Assembly (NCBI GenBank): GCA_031286165.1
Contig: JAITUU010000029.1
Span: 58,149-122,148, forward strand
Length of the DNA stretch: 64,000 bases
Direction of reading: 5' to 3'
Source: Bacteroidales bacterium
GTDB taxonomy: Bacteria > Bacteroidota > Bacteroidia > Bacteroidales > UBA1715
The notes below the pieces were generated by a model. It ran no database searches and was not told where the DNA came from. It saw nothing but the letters and a program-made list of their open reading frames with translations. Below are positions 1 to 8,529 of the stretch, in pieces. The position numbers and the translations under genes are program-made. Position 1 is the first letter of the stretch; each line of letters begins with the position of its first letter.

Positions 1-3000
1 ACCTTGAATACTAAAACCCGAATTTTGCGGCAAAATAGACCACTTGAACTCGGCACGCGGTGTGAGCGGAATGAGCGAAGTATTGAGGCTGTATGTTATT
101 ACATCGTCTTTACAGGGTTGCTCGCCCAAAATTCCCGGAGCCGACACCGGATTGACATATACCGCCACGTTATCTACAAACATCGTATTGTAGTCTTTTG
201 CATCGTTGTAGGTATCGAATATAACGGTATTGGGTACTTGGTCGTTTTTGGTGCGGCGGTGAATAAAGGCATTATTCATAATGTAGGTATCGGCACCGCC
301 CACATTTTGTACGGTAATTACCAGCGTAGCCATATCGCCCACACCCAAAGCACCCACTTCCCAATCGCCGCTCGCAGCAGTGTAGGTTCCTTGACTTGCG
401 CTGTAACTGCGATACGACATTTGCGCAGGCAGCATATCGCGCACTACTATATTACCCATAGTAAAAAGCGATTTATTTTCCACCGTGAGCATATACGTAA
501 AGGTATCGCCGGCATTGATTTGAGCGGCAGAAGCGGTTTTTGAAAGCACCAAATCTTCGCAATCGCGACCGGTGATAGCCACCAAAAAGTCGAATTGACA
601 GCCGTAAGGTGAAATTGGGCGGAACACCCAATATTGCGGCGTGGTGGTGGTAGGTGCGGTAACAGAAATCGTTGCCACATTGTTTGTTGCCGTCCACGTG
701 CCGCTTTGAATAGGTAAGCCTATAACATTTCCACTTGCATCGGCATTGTAAAATTGGTAGCGTCCGTTGGCGGGAATTTCCACCGCAAACGAATAGCTTT
801 GCCCAAAACACCAATTATCTATAATATCATCGTAGTGATAATGCTCAAAATCCACCGTAATTACATTCGATTGCAAATACATATTACTGCACGAAGGTTG
901 GGTAATAGTGCCATTGCCAAGTCCGTCTATGGTAGCCTGCGAACCGGCTACCACTATGCGCCATTGGGTAATTCCTCTGAATACATTTGCGCCGTGGTCG
1001 AGCAGAATGTTGATGGTATTGCCCTGCGTAGAGAAATTTTTCCACGTAGTGCCGTTGTCGCGGCTATATTGGAACTGATAAATCGGATTCGGGAAAATAT
1101 CGGTAACAGTTCCGGTACTCAGGCTTGTTTTTGCTTCCAAAGGCACTGTTACCATATCTTTACACACGCCTATATCTATATCGTTACCAAATTCTATGAC
1201 ACTTGGGTCGGTGAGTTCTATGTCAATTTTCGGAACACAGATTGTTACCGAAATATCGTCTATCAAAATATCGTTACCACTGCCGCTTTCGCCGTTATTC
1301 ACAAGTTGCACGTAGTAACTTTCGCCCGGGTCCACATCGAACATAAACGAAAGATTTGCCCATGCCTGCATGGCAGTTGTTTGTGTACGCACAAGTACTT
1401 CGCCCGAAGAAATTGAATAGAGTGTTTTCGATTTATCTTGATTCAATATATCGAGGCGCACATCTACCGGCGTTTGTCCTTTTATGGTGGCATTGTTAAT
1501 AAATGCCGAAAACAGTACTTTTACATCGGAACAACCGCCTGCTATGTCAATTTTTTGTTCATATATCACTTCGCCTACGTTGCCGCCGCCCACGTTTACA
1601 AAGAGCATTCCGCCATTACCGTTGCCGGTGTGGTCGCTTCCGTTCCAATAATCCAAATTTCCGCAATCGCCGCTTGCAGGATTATTCACTATGGCATAGT
1701 AGCCGTCTTCTATACGTCTGCCGCCATTTTGAGGGCACCACCCATACACACCGCCTTGTTCCCACGCAAAGGTGTGATTTTTTACGCGAGGAGGATTATG
1801 CGGGTCGGCAGCCCAATACGAACCTGCGGGATAGTTCAAAGGATGAACATCGGTAGTAGTGCTTTGATTGGTTCCGTAATAGTAGGTTCCACTCTGAAAA
1901 CGCCCGAAATTTTCACTGAACAAACTGAATGTGCTCCCTCCGGTGCAGTCGTAAATAAATCGCACCAACGAAGAATCGGAGTAGAACAAATTACAATTAC
2001 CGGCATCGGCACCTTTTATGCGATATTTTGCGCCAAATTCGGGATTGAGTGTAAATATCACTTTGTTGTCGCTCGTAAAAGCAGGAGTAATAGTGGTATC
2101 GCGCCACTGCGAACCCACTGCCAAACTTTTGTATTGCAGCGTGTAGGTTGTAATTGCGCTCATACCCGGAACGGTGAATACCAGCGTACTTCCGGCGCGA
2201 GTATTGTGTTCGTAAGCATTCAGTTGTACGGCATAACCGCTCAAAGTCATGCCCGGCAGTGCTTGCGGTGGTTGAAAACTCACGGTTATAGTATTCGATG
2301 TTACTTGCGTTGCCAATCCATCGTCTATCACAGCATAGTAAGTATCGCCGGCATCGGGAGCATTGTCGGTAAATGTTCCCGAACTTGCACCACTCACGGC
2401 TGCGCCATTTTTATACCACTGAATAGTGGTGTAGGCACTCGGCGTACAACTTGTGAATGATATAGGTGTACAGCGCGGTATTTGACTTCCGCCTGTGGCG
2501 GTAATGAGCGCAAAAGGAATGTTTCTGTCGGGTTTTCGCCCTTGAATTACAGTGCCCCACGAATTGCGCAAATCTAAATAGATGGTTATTTCGGCGTCAT
2601 CACCCGAATAGCGATAGGCAGGAGTTCCATCGCCGCCCATTTCCATTCGTAATTCCGGCACATCGTAATCCACTATGGCATTCACCGGACTCCCATCGAG
2701 CAAGAGCGCGAAATGCGCATCTTTTTGCACACTGAGTGTAATACGAAAATAGGCTTGACAAGCGTCCATAGCGCAAAACGTTCGTATTTGCGCTCGATTG
2801 TACCATTGGTCGGTGGTCAATCGTCCATTGTCGCAAAATCCTGAAAAAAATATTGTTTCGGTATTCGATTTTGTGCCGCCGTTTACTATCACGTTGTAGT
2901 CGGTACCATTTGCCGGAGGCGTTACGGTAAAGGTATTGGTAGGCGAAGATGTTCCGCCCTTAAACACATCGTTCTCAGTCCATTCAAAGGTATAATTTCC

Positions 3001-4041
3001 GGCAGGACACACATCGGCAGTGAGCAGCACCGACTGACCGGCATTTATAACAGTTCTATCGGCAGTAAGGGTTACTTCCATATACGTTGGGTCGAAATAC
3101 GGCAGTGAACCGCTCAATTCATACGGAAAACCAGTGCGTGTGTTCAAATAACAGGTAAAATGCGTTCCGCTTGGTCCGCCGTCATACACCATATTGTTGT
3201 TGTTCCACGTAGTAACTCCGGGCACGCCATTGAGCGAAAGTGTAGAAGACGTTAATTGCGTAGCACCTTCTGAAATTGAAAACTGACTATAATATGAGTT
3301 GCCCGTAATGGTTACATCTATTTGATAGATTGAAAAACACTCATCGAGAGCCGTAGAAATTATTTGCGCCTCACCACTTGCGGTAAATCTACTATCTCGC
3401 GCCGAAACAAAAAGCACTCGTTTTTCTTCACTTTGCAGCGAAGTACCGTTGGAAAGCTGCACTTCGCAGTAATATACCGCGCCATTGTGCGGCGGAATTT
3501 CACTCAATATATTGCTGCTTTGCCCTGTTATTACCTGCCCATCGCGATACCACACCGTACTCAAAATACTGCTTCCGTCAAGAATTACCGGCACGGCAGT
3601 AAACGTTACCAAAGAACCGTCCGACACTAAATTCTGCGGTGCTTGCGTGAGCGAAAGAGTGTTATTGGTAGGCGGATATGAAGAAAGCGAATAGGGAATT
3701 GTGCGCGTATCTAAATACATTCGCTCCGTGCTCGCCGTATTACTGTTATTATAACTAAATCCGCCGTTATACGATTGACAATTCATGGCTATGCTCACCG
3801 AAATTTCGTTGCATTTCAACTGCACACCATTGTAATACAGCATAATATCGCCGCAATAGTACGTACCCGGAATATTCAAATCTATTTGCAAAATAGACGG
3901 AAAGCCATTATACGGCGTAGAACTTGCCGTTATGCCGCAACCCGAAGAAACCGTAATTTGCGCCTGCGCATGAAACCCTAAAATCAATAAAAAAGAAATT
4001 ACAACGAAAGAACGTACAAATCTTCGTATCTTTGGTACCAT
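1..4041 (-). CDS. Giant exported multidomain surface protein (partial, C-terminus outside window)
   Basis: The minus-strand frame is open for 1347 codons from an ATG at 4041 to base 1, with no stop. Residues 1-28 form a signal peptide: basic MVPKIRR, hydrophobic FVVISFLLILGF, then a cleavage-like HAQAQ. The mature part is rich in Ser, Thr, Gly, Asn and Tyr. It has several Ig/PKD-like stretches, such as one with WYRDGQ near residue 170. A DUF11-like repeat lies around residues 1160-1250 (LSKTASAAQINAGDTF). This composition fits a secreted adhesin or cell-surface protein of Bacteroidota, exported by Sec and probably by T9SS, but the sorting domain would lie beyond the window and is not seen. 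A second in-frame ATG at 4053 is possible. No enzymatic motif was recognised, so the function is unknown. It is divergent from the PspC gene, with a TATATTTG box at 4123-4130. Confidence 0.85.
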   Translation of the reverse strand, partial: MVPKIRRFVRSFVVISFLLILGFHAQAQITVSSGCGITASSTPYNGFPSILQIDLNIPGTYYCGDIMLYYNGVQLKCNEISVSIAMNCQSYNGGFSYNNSNTASTERMYLDTRTIPYSLSSYPPTNNTLSLTQAPQNLVSDGSLVTFTAVPVILDGSSILSTVWYRDGQVITGQSSNILSEIPPHNGAVYYCEVQLSNGTSLQSEEKRVLFVSARDSRFTASGEAQIISTALDECFSIYQIDVTITGNSYYSQFSISEGATQLTSSTLSLNGVPGVTTWNNNNMVYDGGPSGTHFTCYLNTRTGFPYELSGSLPYFDPTYMEVTLTADRTVINAGQSVLLTADVCPAGNYTFEWTENDVFKGGTSSPTNTFTVTPPANGTDYNVIVNGGTKSNTETIFFSGFCDNGRLTTDQWYNRAQIRTFCAMDACQAYFRITLSVQKDAHFALLLDGSPVNAIVDYDVPELRMEMGGDGTPAYRYSGDDAEITIYLDLRNSWGTVIQGRKPDRNIPFALITATGGSQIPRCTPISFTSCTPSAYTTIQWYKNGAAVSGASSGTFTDNAPDAGDTYYAVIDDGLATQVTSNTITVSFQPPQALPGMTLSGYAVQLNAYEHNTRAGSTLVFTVPGMSAITTYTLQYKSLAVGSQWRDTTITPAFTSDNKVIFTLNPEFGAKYRIKGADAGNCNLFYSDSSLVRFIYDCTGGSTFSLFSENFGRFQSGTYYYGTNQSTTTDVHPLNYPAGSYWAADPHNPPRVKNHTFAWEQGGVYGWCPQNGGRRIEDGYYAIVNNPASGDCGNLDYWNGSDHTGNGNGGMLFVNVGGGNVGEVIYEQKIDIAGGCSDVKVLFSAFINNATIKGQTPVDVRLDILNQDKSKTLYSISSGEVLVRTQTTAMQAWANLSFMFDVDPGESYYVQLVNNGESGSGNDILIDDISVTICVPKIDIELTDPSVIEFGNDIDIGVCKDMVTVPLEAKTSLSTGTVTDIFPNPIYQFQYSRDNGTTWKNFSTQGNTINILLDHGANVFRGITQWRIVVAGSQATIDGLGNGTITQPSCSNMYLQSNVITVDFEHYHYDDIIDNWCFGQSYSFAVEIPANGRYQFYNADASGNVIGLPIQSGTWTATNNVATISVTAPTTTTPQYWVFRPISPYGCQFDFLVAITGRDCEDLVLSKTASAAQINAGDTFTYMLTVENKSLFTMGNIVVRDMLPAQMSYRSYSASQGTYTAASGDWEVGALGVGDMATLVITVQNVGGADTYIMNNAFIHRRTKNDQVPNTVIFDTYNDAKDYNTMFVDNVAVYVNPVSAPGILGEQPCKDDVITYSLNTSLIPLTPRAEFKWSILPQNSGFSIQG

Positions 4042-4122
4042 TATATGTGTCATATAAGTAAATAAATGTATAATAATCTGAAACTAAATTGCGTAACTGC
4101 CCCATAAGGACAATTAAACTCG

Positions 4123-4130
4123 CAAATATA
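4123..4130 (-). promoter_or_regulatory. -7 box (TATATTTG) for the giant surface protein gene
   Basis: The minus strand reads TATATTTG, a perfect match to the Bacteroidota -7 consensus TAnnTTTG, about 80 bases before the start at 4041. No clear TTG lies 19-20 bases further upstream, so only half of the promoter is convincing. Confidence 0.5.
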
Positions 4131-4155
4131 CCACGTTATAATATGATAAAACTCA

Positions 4156-4163
4156 TATATTTG
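4156..4163 (+). promoter_or_regulatory. -7 box (TATATTTG) for the pspC-ygiQ pair
   Basis: The plus strand reads TATATTTG, matching TAnnTTTG, about 97 bases before the PspC start codon. A good -33 TTG was not found at the usual distance. The transcript would carry a leader of roughly 90 nt containing the palindrome at 4192-4207. Confidence 0.45.
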
Positions 4164-4191
4164 CAAAAAATTTTGTAAACTTCAAATAATT

Positions 4192-4207
4192 TTACGAATG
4201 TTCGTAA
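4192..4207. promoter_or_regulatory. Palindrome TTACGAA-TG-TTCGTAA, operator-like
   Basis: A perfect 7-bp inverted repeat with a 2-base centre lies between the -7 box at 4156 and the PspC start at 4260. Its size suits a dimeric repressor, but nothing identifies the binding protein. A short leader hairpin is the alternative. Confidence 0.35.
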
Positions 4208-4259
4208 TTTCACGGCGAACAATGTAATTACATCACAATACTTAAAATTCACGGAAACT

Positions 4260-4436
4260 ATGAAAAAATTAACTCGTTCTACCAACAAAAAACTTCTCGG
4301 CATAGCCGGCGGCATAGCCGAATACTTAGGCATAGACCCCACCGTAGTGCGCGTAATATGGGCGTGTTCCATACTTATCGGCGGCTTCGGACTTTTGGCG
4401 TATATTATCTGTATTTTTGTAATCCCTGAAAAATGA
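4260..4436 (+). CDS. PspC-domain small membrane protein
   Basis: This 58-residue protein matches a PspC domain almost end to end: MKKLTRSTNKKLLGIAGGIA followed by EYLGIDPTVVRV, then a transmembrane helix (about residues 33-55) and a short tail. The family is linked to envelope stress in enterobacteria, where PspC senses phage-shock signals. In Bacteroidota these stand-alone proteins have no firmly assigned role. The stop codon overlaps the start of the YgiQ gene (ATGA), so the two are probably translationally coupled. No other psp gene is nearby. The gene is shorter than the 60-residue limit of a usual ORF scan. Confidence 0.88.
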   Translation: MKKLTRSTNKKLLGIAGGIAEYLGIDPTVVRVIWACSILIGGFGLLAYIICIFVIPEK

Positions 4437-6118
4437 CCTTCCCCAGCTCCAAAAAAGAACTCGAACAACTCGGTTGGGATTACGTAGATGTAATTCTGGT
4501 GAGTGGTGATGCCTTTATAGACCACCCTTCGTTTGGTGTGGCTATTATAGCACGAGTACTCGAAGGCTGCGGACTGCGTGTGGCTATTCTGCCGCAACCG
4601 AATTGGAGGGACGATTTACGCGATTTCAAAAAACTTGGCATTCCCCGTCTCTTTTTCGGCGTTTCTGCCGGCAGCATGGATAGCATGGTGAATCACTACA
4701 CCGCCACAAAACGCCTGCGCAGCAACGATGCCTACACACCCGGCGGACTTGCCGGGCAACGCCCCGACTACGCTGCCACCGTATATAGTACTATTTTAAA
4801 AGATTTATTCCCCACCGTTCCCGTTATTTTAGGCGGCGTGGAGGCTTCGCTCCGCCGATTTTCGCACTACGATTATTGGAGCAATTCTGTGAAACCTTCT
4901 ATTCTCATAGACAGCAAAGCCGATGTAGTGGTGTATGGCATGGGTGAACGAGCAATGACCGAAATTGCAACTATTCTGAAAAACGGCGGCTCTATTCACG
5001 ATGTGTATGCGCTACCGCAAATAGCATACATTTCTAAAAAAGCACCCAAAAAAGCACTTCTTTTGCCTTCGCACGAAGATTGCGTGCAAAGCAAAAAATC
5101 CTACGCACGAGCATTTGTGCTTATGGAAACCGAAACCAACAATCCACACACGCGCACTATGGCGCAAGCACACGAAAATTCCTTTGTGGTGGCGAATCCA
5201 CCATACCCGCAACCCACCACCGAAGAACTCGATGCCGTGTATGCCCTGCCCTACACGCGCCTGCCCCACAGTCGCTATGCAAAAAAACCGCCCATTCCGG
5301 CATTTGAAATGATACAAAATTCCGTAACCATTCATCGCGGATGCTTTGGCGCATGCAGTTTTTGCAGTATTGCAGCCCATCAAGGCAAATTTATAGCCAG
5401 CCGTAGCGCGGAATCTATTGTGCAAGAATTACAACTGCTCGCACAAATGCCCTATTTCAAAGGACACGTGAGCGATTTGGGCGGACCTTCGGCAAATATG
5501 TACGCCATGAGCGGTAAAAACAAAGATTTATGCGCACAGTGCACTCGGTCTTCTTGTCTTTTTCCACATAAATGCAAAAACCTGAACGACAGCCACAAAG
5601 CACTTCTTGATTTATACAAAAAAGCACTCGCCGTGCCGGGCATACAGCGCATAACCATAGGTAGCGGCGTGCGTTTGGATTTACTGCAAGGCAGCCCCGA
5701 AGAACAGCAATATACCGAACAACTGCTGCGACACCACGTGTCGGGGCGGCTCAAAGTTGCTCCGGAACACAGCCAAGAACACGTGCTCACCCTCATGCGC
5801 AAACCACCTTTTGCTTCGTTTGAAACATTTAAAACAAAATTCGACACCTATAACAAACAATTCGGGCTGAAACAGCAACTCATTCCCTATTTTATTTCAG
5901 CACACCCCGGCTGCACTGCCGCCGATATGCAACACTTGCAAAAACACTTACATTCGCTCCGCCTGCAACCCGAACAAGTACAGGATTTTACCCCCACACC
6001 CATGACTTTGGCTACCACCATGTACTATACCAAAATGAATCCTTACACCGGAAAATCGCTCTATGTTGCTCAAAATAAGAACGATAAAGACCACCAAAAG
6101 TCCTTCTTCTTTCATTAA
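4433..6118 (+). CDS. YgiQ-family radical SAM protein (UPF0313)
   Basis: This 561-residue protein has the YgiQ N-terminal region (residues 1-290, with GWDYVDVILVSGDAFIDHPSFG and LGGVEASLRRFSHYDYW). The radical SAM cluster motif is CFGACSFC at about residues 304-311, binding a [4Fe-4S] cluster and S-adenosylmethionine. A Cys-rich segment (CAQCTRSSCLFPHKC) at about 365-380 may bind a further cluster. The reaction of the family is unknown. The C-terminus ends soon after the conserved HPGCTAADM and DFTPTPMTLATTMYYT motifs. The start codon overlaps the pspC stop. No terminator was seen directly after the stop. Confidence 0.92.
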   Translation: MTFPSSKKELEQLGWDYVDVILVSGDAFIDHPSFGVAIIARVLEGCGLRVAILPQPNWRDDLRDFKKLGIPRLFFGVSAGSMDSMVNHYTATKRLRSNDAYTPGGLAGQRPDYAATVYSTILKDLFPTVPVILGGVEASLRRFSHYDYWSNSVKPSILIDSKADVVVYGMGERAMTEIATILKNGGSIHDVYALPQIAYISKKAPKKALLLPSHEDCVQSKKSYARAFVLMETETNNPHTRTMAQAHENSFVVANPPYPQPTTEELDAVYALPYTRLPHSRYAKKPPIPAFEMIQNSVTIHRGCFGACSFCSIAAHQGKFIASRSAESIVQELQLLAQMPYFKGHVSDLGGPSANMYAMSGKNKDLCAQCTRSSCLFPHKCKNLNDSHKALLDLYKKALAVPGIQRITIGSGVRLDLLQGSPEEQQYTEQLLRHHVSGRLKVAPEHSQEHVLTLMRKPPFASFETFKTKFDTYNKQFGLKQQLIPYFISAHPGCTAADMQHLQKHLHSLRLQPEQVQDFTPTPMTLATTMYYTKMNPYTGKSLYVAQNKNDKDHQKSFFFH

Positions 6119-6189
6119 GAAAATAGTTTCTGTTATATTTGATAGTGCATAATTTCATATCGTATTATGTTTTTTATCATATTAAATTT

Positions 6190-6221
6190 TTTGTTTACAA
6201 ACAAAGAGTACTATATATTTG
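6190..6221 (+). promoter_or_regulatory. Strong promoter TTTG-N20-TATATTTG
   Basis: TTTG at 6190-6193 and TATATTTG at 6214-6221 are separated by exactly 20 bases, a full match to the Bacteroidota housekeeping promoter. Transcription would start near 6228, about 180 bases before the next annotated gene. Confidence 0.75.
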
Positions 6222-6227
6222 CACTAT

Positions 6228-6347
6228 AACACACACACAAAACCCAACCCCGCTTTTTGAAATATGAGAGACACATATAGAAAGAAGCAACACTATTTTT
6301 AGGGAGGAAAGTCTGATTTGTTTCACAACAAATTGGACTTTCTTTTT
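6228..6347 (+). ncRNA. Candidate small RNA or leader with intrinsic terminator
   Basis: A perfect promoter feeds this stretch of about 120 bases. It ends in a 16-bp hairpin (6307-6342: gaaagtc/gactttc, two G-U pairs, atttgtt/aacaaat, loop TCAC) followed by five T. That is a complete transcription unit with no recognised gene. It contains a 13-codon frame at 6264-6302 (MRDTYRKKQHYF plus stop) ending five bases before the hairpin, so a leader peptide controlling the DUF5652 gene at 6408 is the alternative to a free small RNA. The sequence matches no RNA family I know. Confidence 0.5.
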
Positions 6348-6407
6348 AAGGATAATGTAATTGAATGAAACGTTTCATAAATATATGTACCTAAAAACAA
6401 TAGCAAT

Positions 6408-6641
6408 ATGGAAGCACTCATAGATTTTAACACTCATTGGGCAACAGAGCACCCCACGATTGCACTCGCAATCAGTATTCTTTTGATTTGGGAATTGGTG
6501 TGGAAAGGTTTTGCGCTCTGGCGAGCCGCCAAAAACAGCCACCGAATTATGTTCGTTATCATTCTTCTTTTCAATACCTTCGGCATTCTCCCCATTGTGT
6601 ATCTTATGTGCAACAGAAGAAAAAAATCTACCGACAAATAA
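6408..6641 (+). CDS. DUF5652-like small membrane protein
   Basis: This 77-residue protein has two transmembrane helices (about residues 16-34 and 45-66) around the signature WELVWKGFALWRAAKNSHR, then FNTFGILPIVYL and a basic tail. This pattern is that of the DUF5652 family, whose function is unknown. It sits between the candidate small RNA and mqnC. An intrinsic terminator lies 30 bases after its stop, so it appears to be monocistronic, or the read-through product of the 6190 promoter. Confidence 0.75.
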   Translation: MEALIDFNTHWATEHPTIALAISILLIWELVWKGFALWRAAKNSHRIMFVIILLFNTFGILPIVYLMCNRRKKSTDK

Positions 6642-6672
6642 ACACACTCTCACAACACTAAAAAACACTGTG

Positions 6673-6704
6673 AACTCTTTTCGACCTTCGGAAAGAGTTT
6701 TTTT
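6673..6704 (+). terminator. Intrinsic terminator after the DUF5652 gene
   Basis: The arms aactcttt and aaagagtt pair over 8 bp around a loop of about 11 bases and run into seven T. Confidence 0.7.
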
Positions 6705-6745
6705 GTAGTCAAAAATATGTACTTTTGCAGCGTAAATTTCAACCC

Positions 6746-7831
6746 ATGTACAGCATTTTACAAAAAGCCCTGCACGCACAAGAACTCTCGCTCGAAGAAG
6801 GGGTGTTTTTATATGAACACGCACCGTTGGCGGAATTGATGTTTGCGGCAAACGAAGTGCGCAAAATTCATCGCCCCACGGGTGTGGTTACGTGGATAAT
6901 CGACCGCAATGTGAATATTGGTAATGTATGCGTGTCGCGCTGTAAGTTTTGCAACTTTCACTGCTTGCCCGGCAGCGAAAAATCCTATCTTACTTCTTTT
7001 GAAGAATATGACGAAAAAATCGCTGTTTTGGAAGCACTCGGCGGCAATCAACTTCTCATTCAGGGCGGCATGAATCCCCGTTTGGGTTTAAATTTTTACG
7101 TTCACTTGTTTTCGGAACTCAAACGCCGCCACCCGAATATTTTGCTCCACGCACTTGGTCCGCCCGAAATTGCCTATATAGCGCAGCGCGAAAAAACAGC
7201 ACCCATAGACGTGCTAAAAACACTCCATGCCGCAGGATTGGATAGTTTACCCGGTGCCGGTGCCGAAATTTTGGTGGACAGAGTGCGCCGCATAGTTTCG
7301 CCGGGCAAATGCTCTGCCCAAACGTGGCTTTCCATAATGCACGATGCACACACGCTGGGTTTATGCACTTCGGCAACCATGATGTACGGACACATAGAAA
7401 CTACCACTGAACGCATACAACACCTCATTGCCATTCGCGACCTGCAAAACCGCCGACCTGCGCACTCCGAAGGATTCACGGCATTTATTCCGTGGGTATT
7501 TTACAGCAAAGGCACAGCACTTGCGGCAGAGTTTCCGCGCAATTACGCCATTCGCAGTGCCGAATATGTGCGCATGATAGCCATAAGTAGAATTATGCTC
7601 CCCAATATTGCAAATATTCAAGCATCGTGGCTCACGGTGGGTTTACCCACTGCGCAACTGTGCTTGCACGCCGGCGCACACGATTTGGGTTCTATTATGA
7701 TAGAAGAAAATGTGGTTTCGCAAGCCGGCGCAGGATTTTCTACCAATGCCGAAGAACTAAAACATGCAATAATCCAAGCGGGATTTACACCAAAGTTGCG
7801 CAATCAACAATATGAAATAATTGATTTTTAA
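6746..7831 (+). CDS. mqnC: Cyclic dehypoxanthine futalosine synthase MqnC
   Basis: MqnC is a radical SAM enzyme that cyclises dehypoxanthine futalosine in the futalosine pathway to menaquinone. The cluster motif CVSRCKFC lies at residues 62-69, after the family signature GVVTWIIDRNVNIGNVC. Further family blocks are GGNQLLIQGGMNP, LDSLPGAGAEILVDRVR, ATMMYGHIETT and GFTAFIPWVF. The length of 361 residues is normal. I chose the ATG at 6746. An upstream TTG at 6725 would place the start inside a TACTTTTG promoter box (6720-6727). Other mqn genes are not in the window. The methyltransferase start follows five bases after the stop. Confidence 0.95.
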   Translation: MYSILQKALHAQELSLEEGVFLYEHAPLAELMFAANEVRKIHRPTGVVTWIIDRNVNIGNVCVSRCKFCNFHCLPGSEKSYLTSFEEYDEKIAVLEALGGNQLLIQGGMNPRLGLNFYVHLFSELKRRHPNILLHALGPPEIAYIAQREKTAPIDVLKTLHAAGLDSLPGAGAEILVDRVRRIVSPGKCSAQTWLSIMHDAHTLGLCTSATMMYGHIETTTERIQHLIAIRDLQNRRPAHSEGFTAFIPWVFYSKGTALAAEFPRNYAIRSAEYVRMIAISRIMLPNIANIQASWLTVGLPTAQLCLHAGAHDLGSIMIEENVVSQAGAGFSTNAEELKHAIIQAGFTPKLRNQQYEIIDF

Positions 7832-7836
7832 CGCAC

Positions 7837-8484
7837 ATGAAATCGAAAAACGACATACTGCTGCAACACTATATAGAGGCACACATAGACAATGAACCGG
7901 AACTTTTGCGTGAATTGCAACGCCAAGCGCACATTACACTACTCAATCCCCGTATGCTTTCGGGGCACGTACAAGGGCGTATTCTCAAAATGTTCATGCT
8001 CATGATTAACCCTCGCCACGTACTCGAAATCGGCACCTACACCGGCTATTCGGCACTGTGCATAGCCGAAGGGCTGAGCGAAACCGCCACGCTCGATACT
8101 ATTGAAATTAATGACGAACTACAACCAAAAATTCAATCCTTTTTCAATCGTTCGGAACATGGCGCAAAAATTACCCTGCACATAGGCGATGCACTGCACA
8201 TTATTCCGCAATTTTCCTATAATTTCGATGCAGTATTTATAGACGGCAATAAGCGGCATTATATAGAATACTACGAACTTTGTATGCAAAAACTCAACGC
8301 CGGTGGCTATATTTTCGCCGACAATACCTTGTGGGACGGTCATGTGATAGATACCGAAATTGCCGCCAACGACTATCAAACACAAGGGATTTTAGCATTC
8401 AACAAGCACGTAAAAAACGATTCACGCGTGCAAACCGTTATTCTCCCCATTCGCGATGGCATTACTATTTTGAAAAAAATATAA
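7837..8484 (+). CDS. SAM-dependent O-methyltransferase (Methyltransf_3 type)
   Basis: This 215-residue class I methyltransferase resembles the catechol/caffeoyl-CoA O-methyltransferase group. The SAM-binding motif I is VLEIGTYTGYSALCIAEGL (about residues 66-84), the acidic ribose-binding residue is in LDTIEIN, and the metal-site region is FDAVFIDGNKRHYIEYYE followed by ADNTLWDGHV. The substrate cannot be told from sequence. The gene begins five bases after mqnC and is likely co-transcribed with it. A role in quinone synthesis is possible but not shown, since this is not the MenG/UbiE family. Confidence 0.88.
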   Translation: MKSKNDILLQHYIEAHIDNEPELLRELQRQAHITLLNPRMLSGHVQGRILKMFMLMINPRHVLEIGTYTGYSALCIAEGLSETATLDTIEINDELQPKIQSFFNRSEHGAKITLHIGDALHIIPQFSYNFDAVFIDGNKRHYIEYYELCMQKLNAGGYIFADNTLWDGHVIDTEIAANDYQTQGILAFNKHVKNDSRVQTVILPIRDGITILKKI

Positions 8485-8489
8485 ACACT

Positions 8490-8528
8490 GTCATTCCCAC
8501 CATTGGCATATTGACACATTAGCATATT
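8490..8528. repeat. Dispersed intergenic repeat, AATGTGCTAAT type
   Basis: This short gap between convergent genes contains ttgacacattagcata, a member of the degenerate 'caatgtgctaat' repeat also found at 19656, 20500, 55300, 55905 and 58628. Confidence 0.4.
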
Positions 8529-8529
8529 T

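Noticed and set aside
4..2460. Three long plus-strand frames (4-543, 754-1416, 1438-2460)
   Set aside because: They lie opposite the unbroken minus-strand frame that has a signal peptide and beta-domain protein sequence. Their translations are Arg/His/Ile rich without any domain, as expected for shadow frames.
6264..6302. 12-residue frame MRDTYRKKQHYF as an annotated gene
   Set aside because: It is too short to support from one sequence. It is kept only as part of the candidate small RNA or leader.
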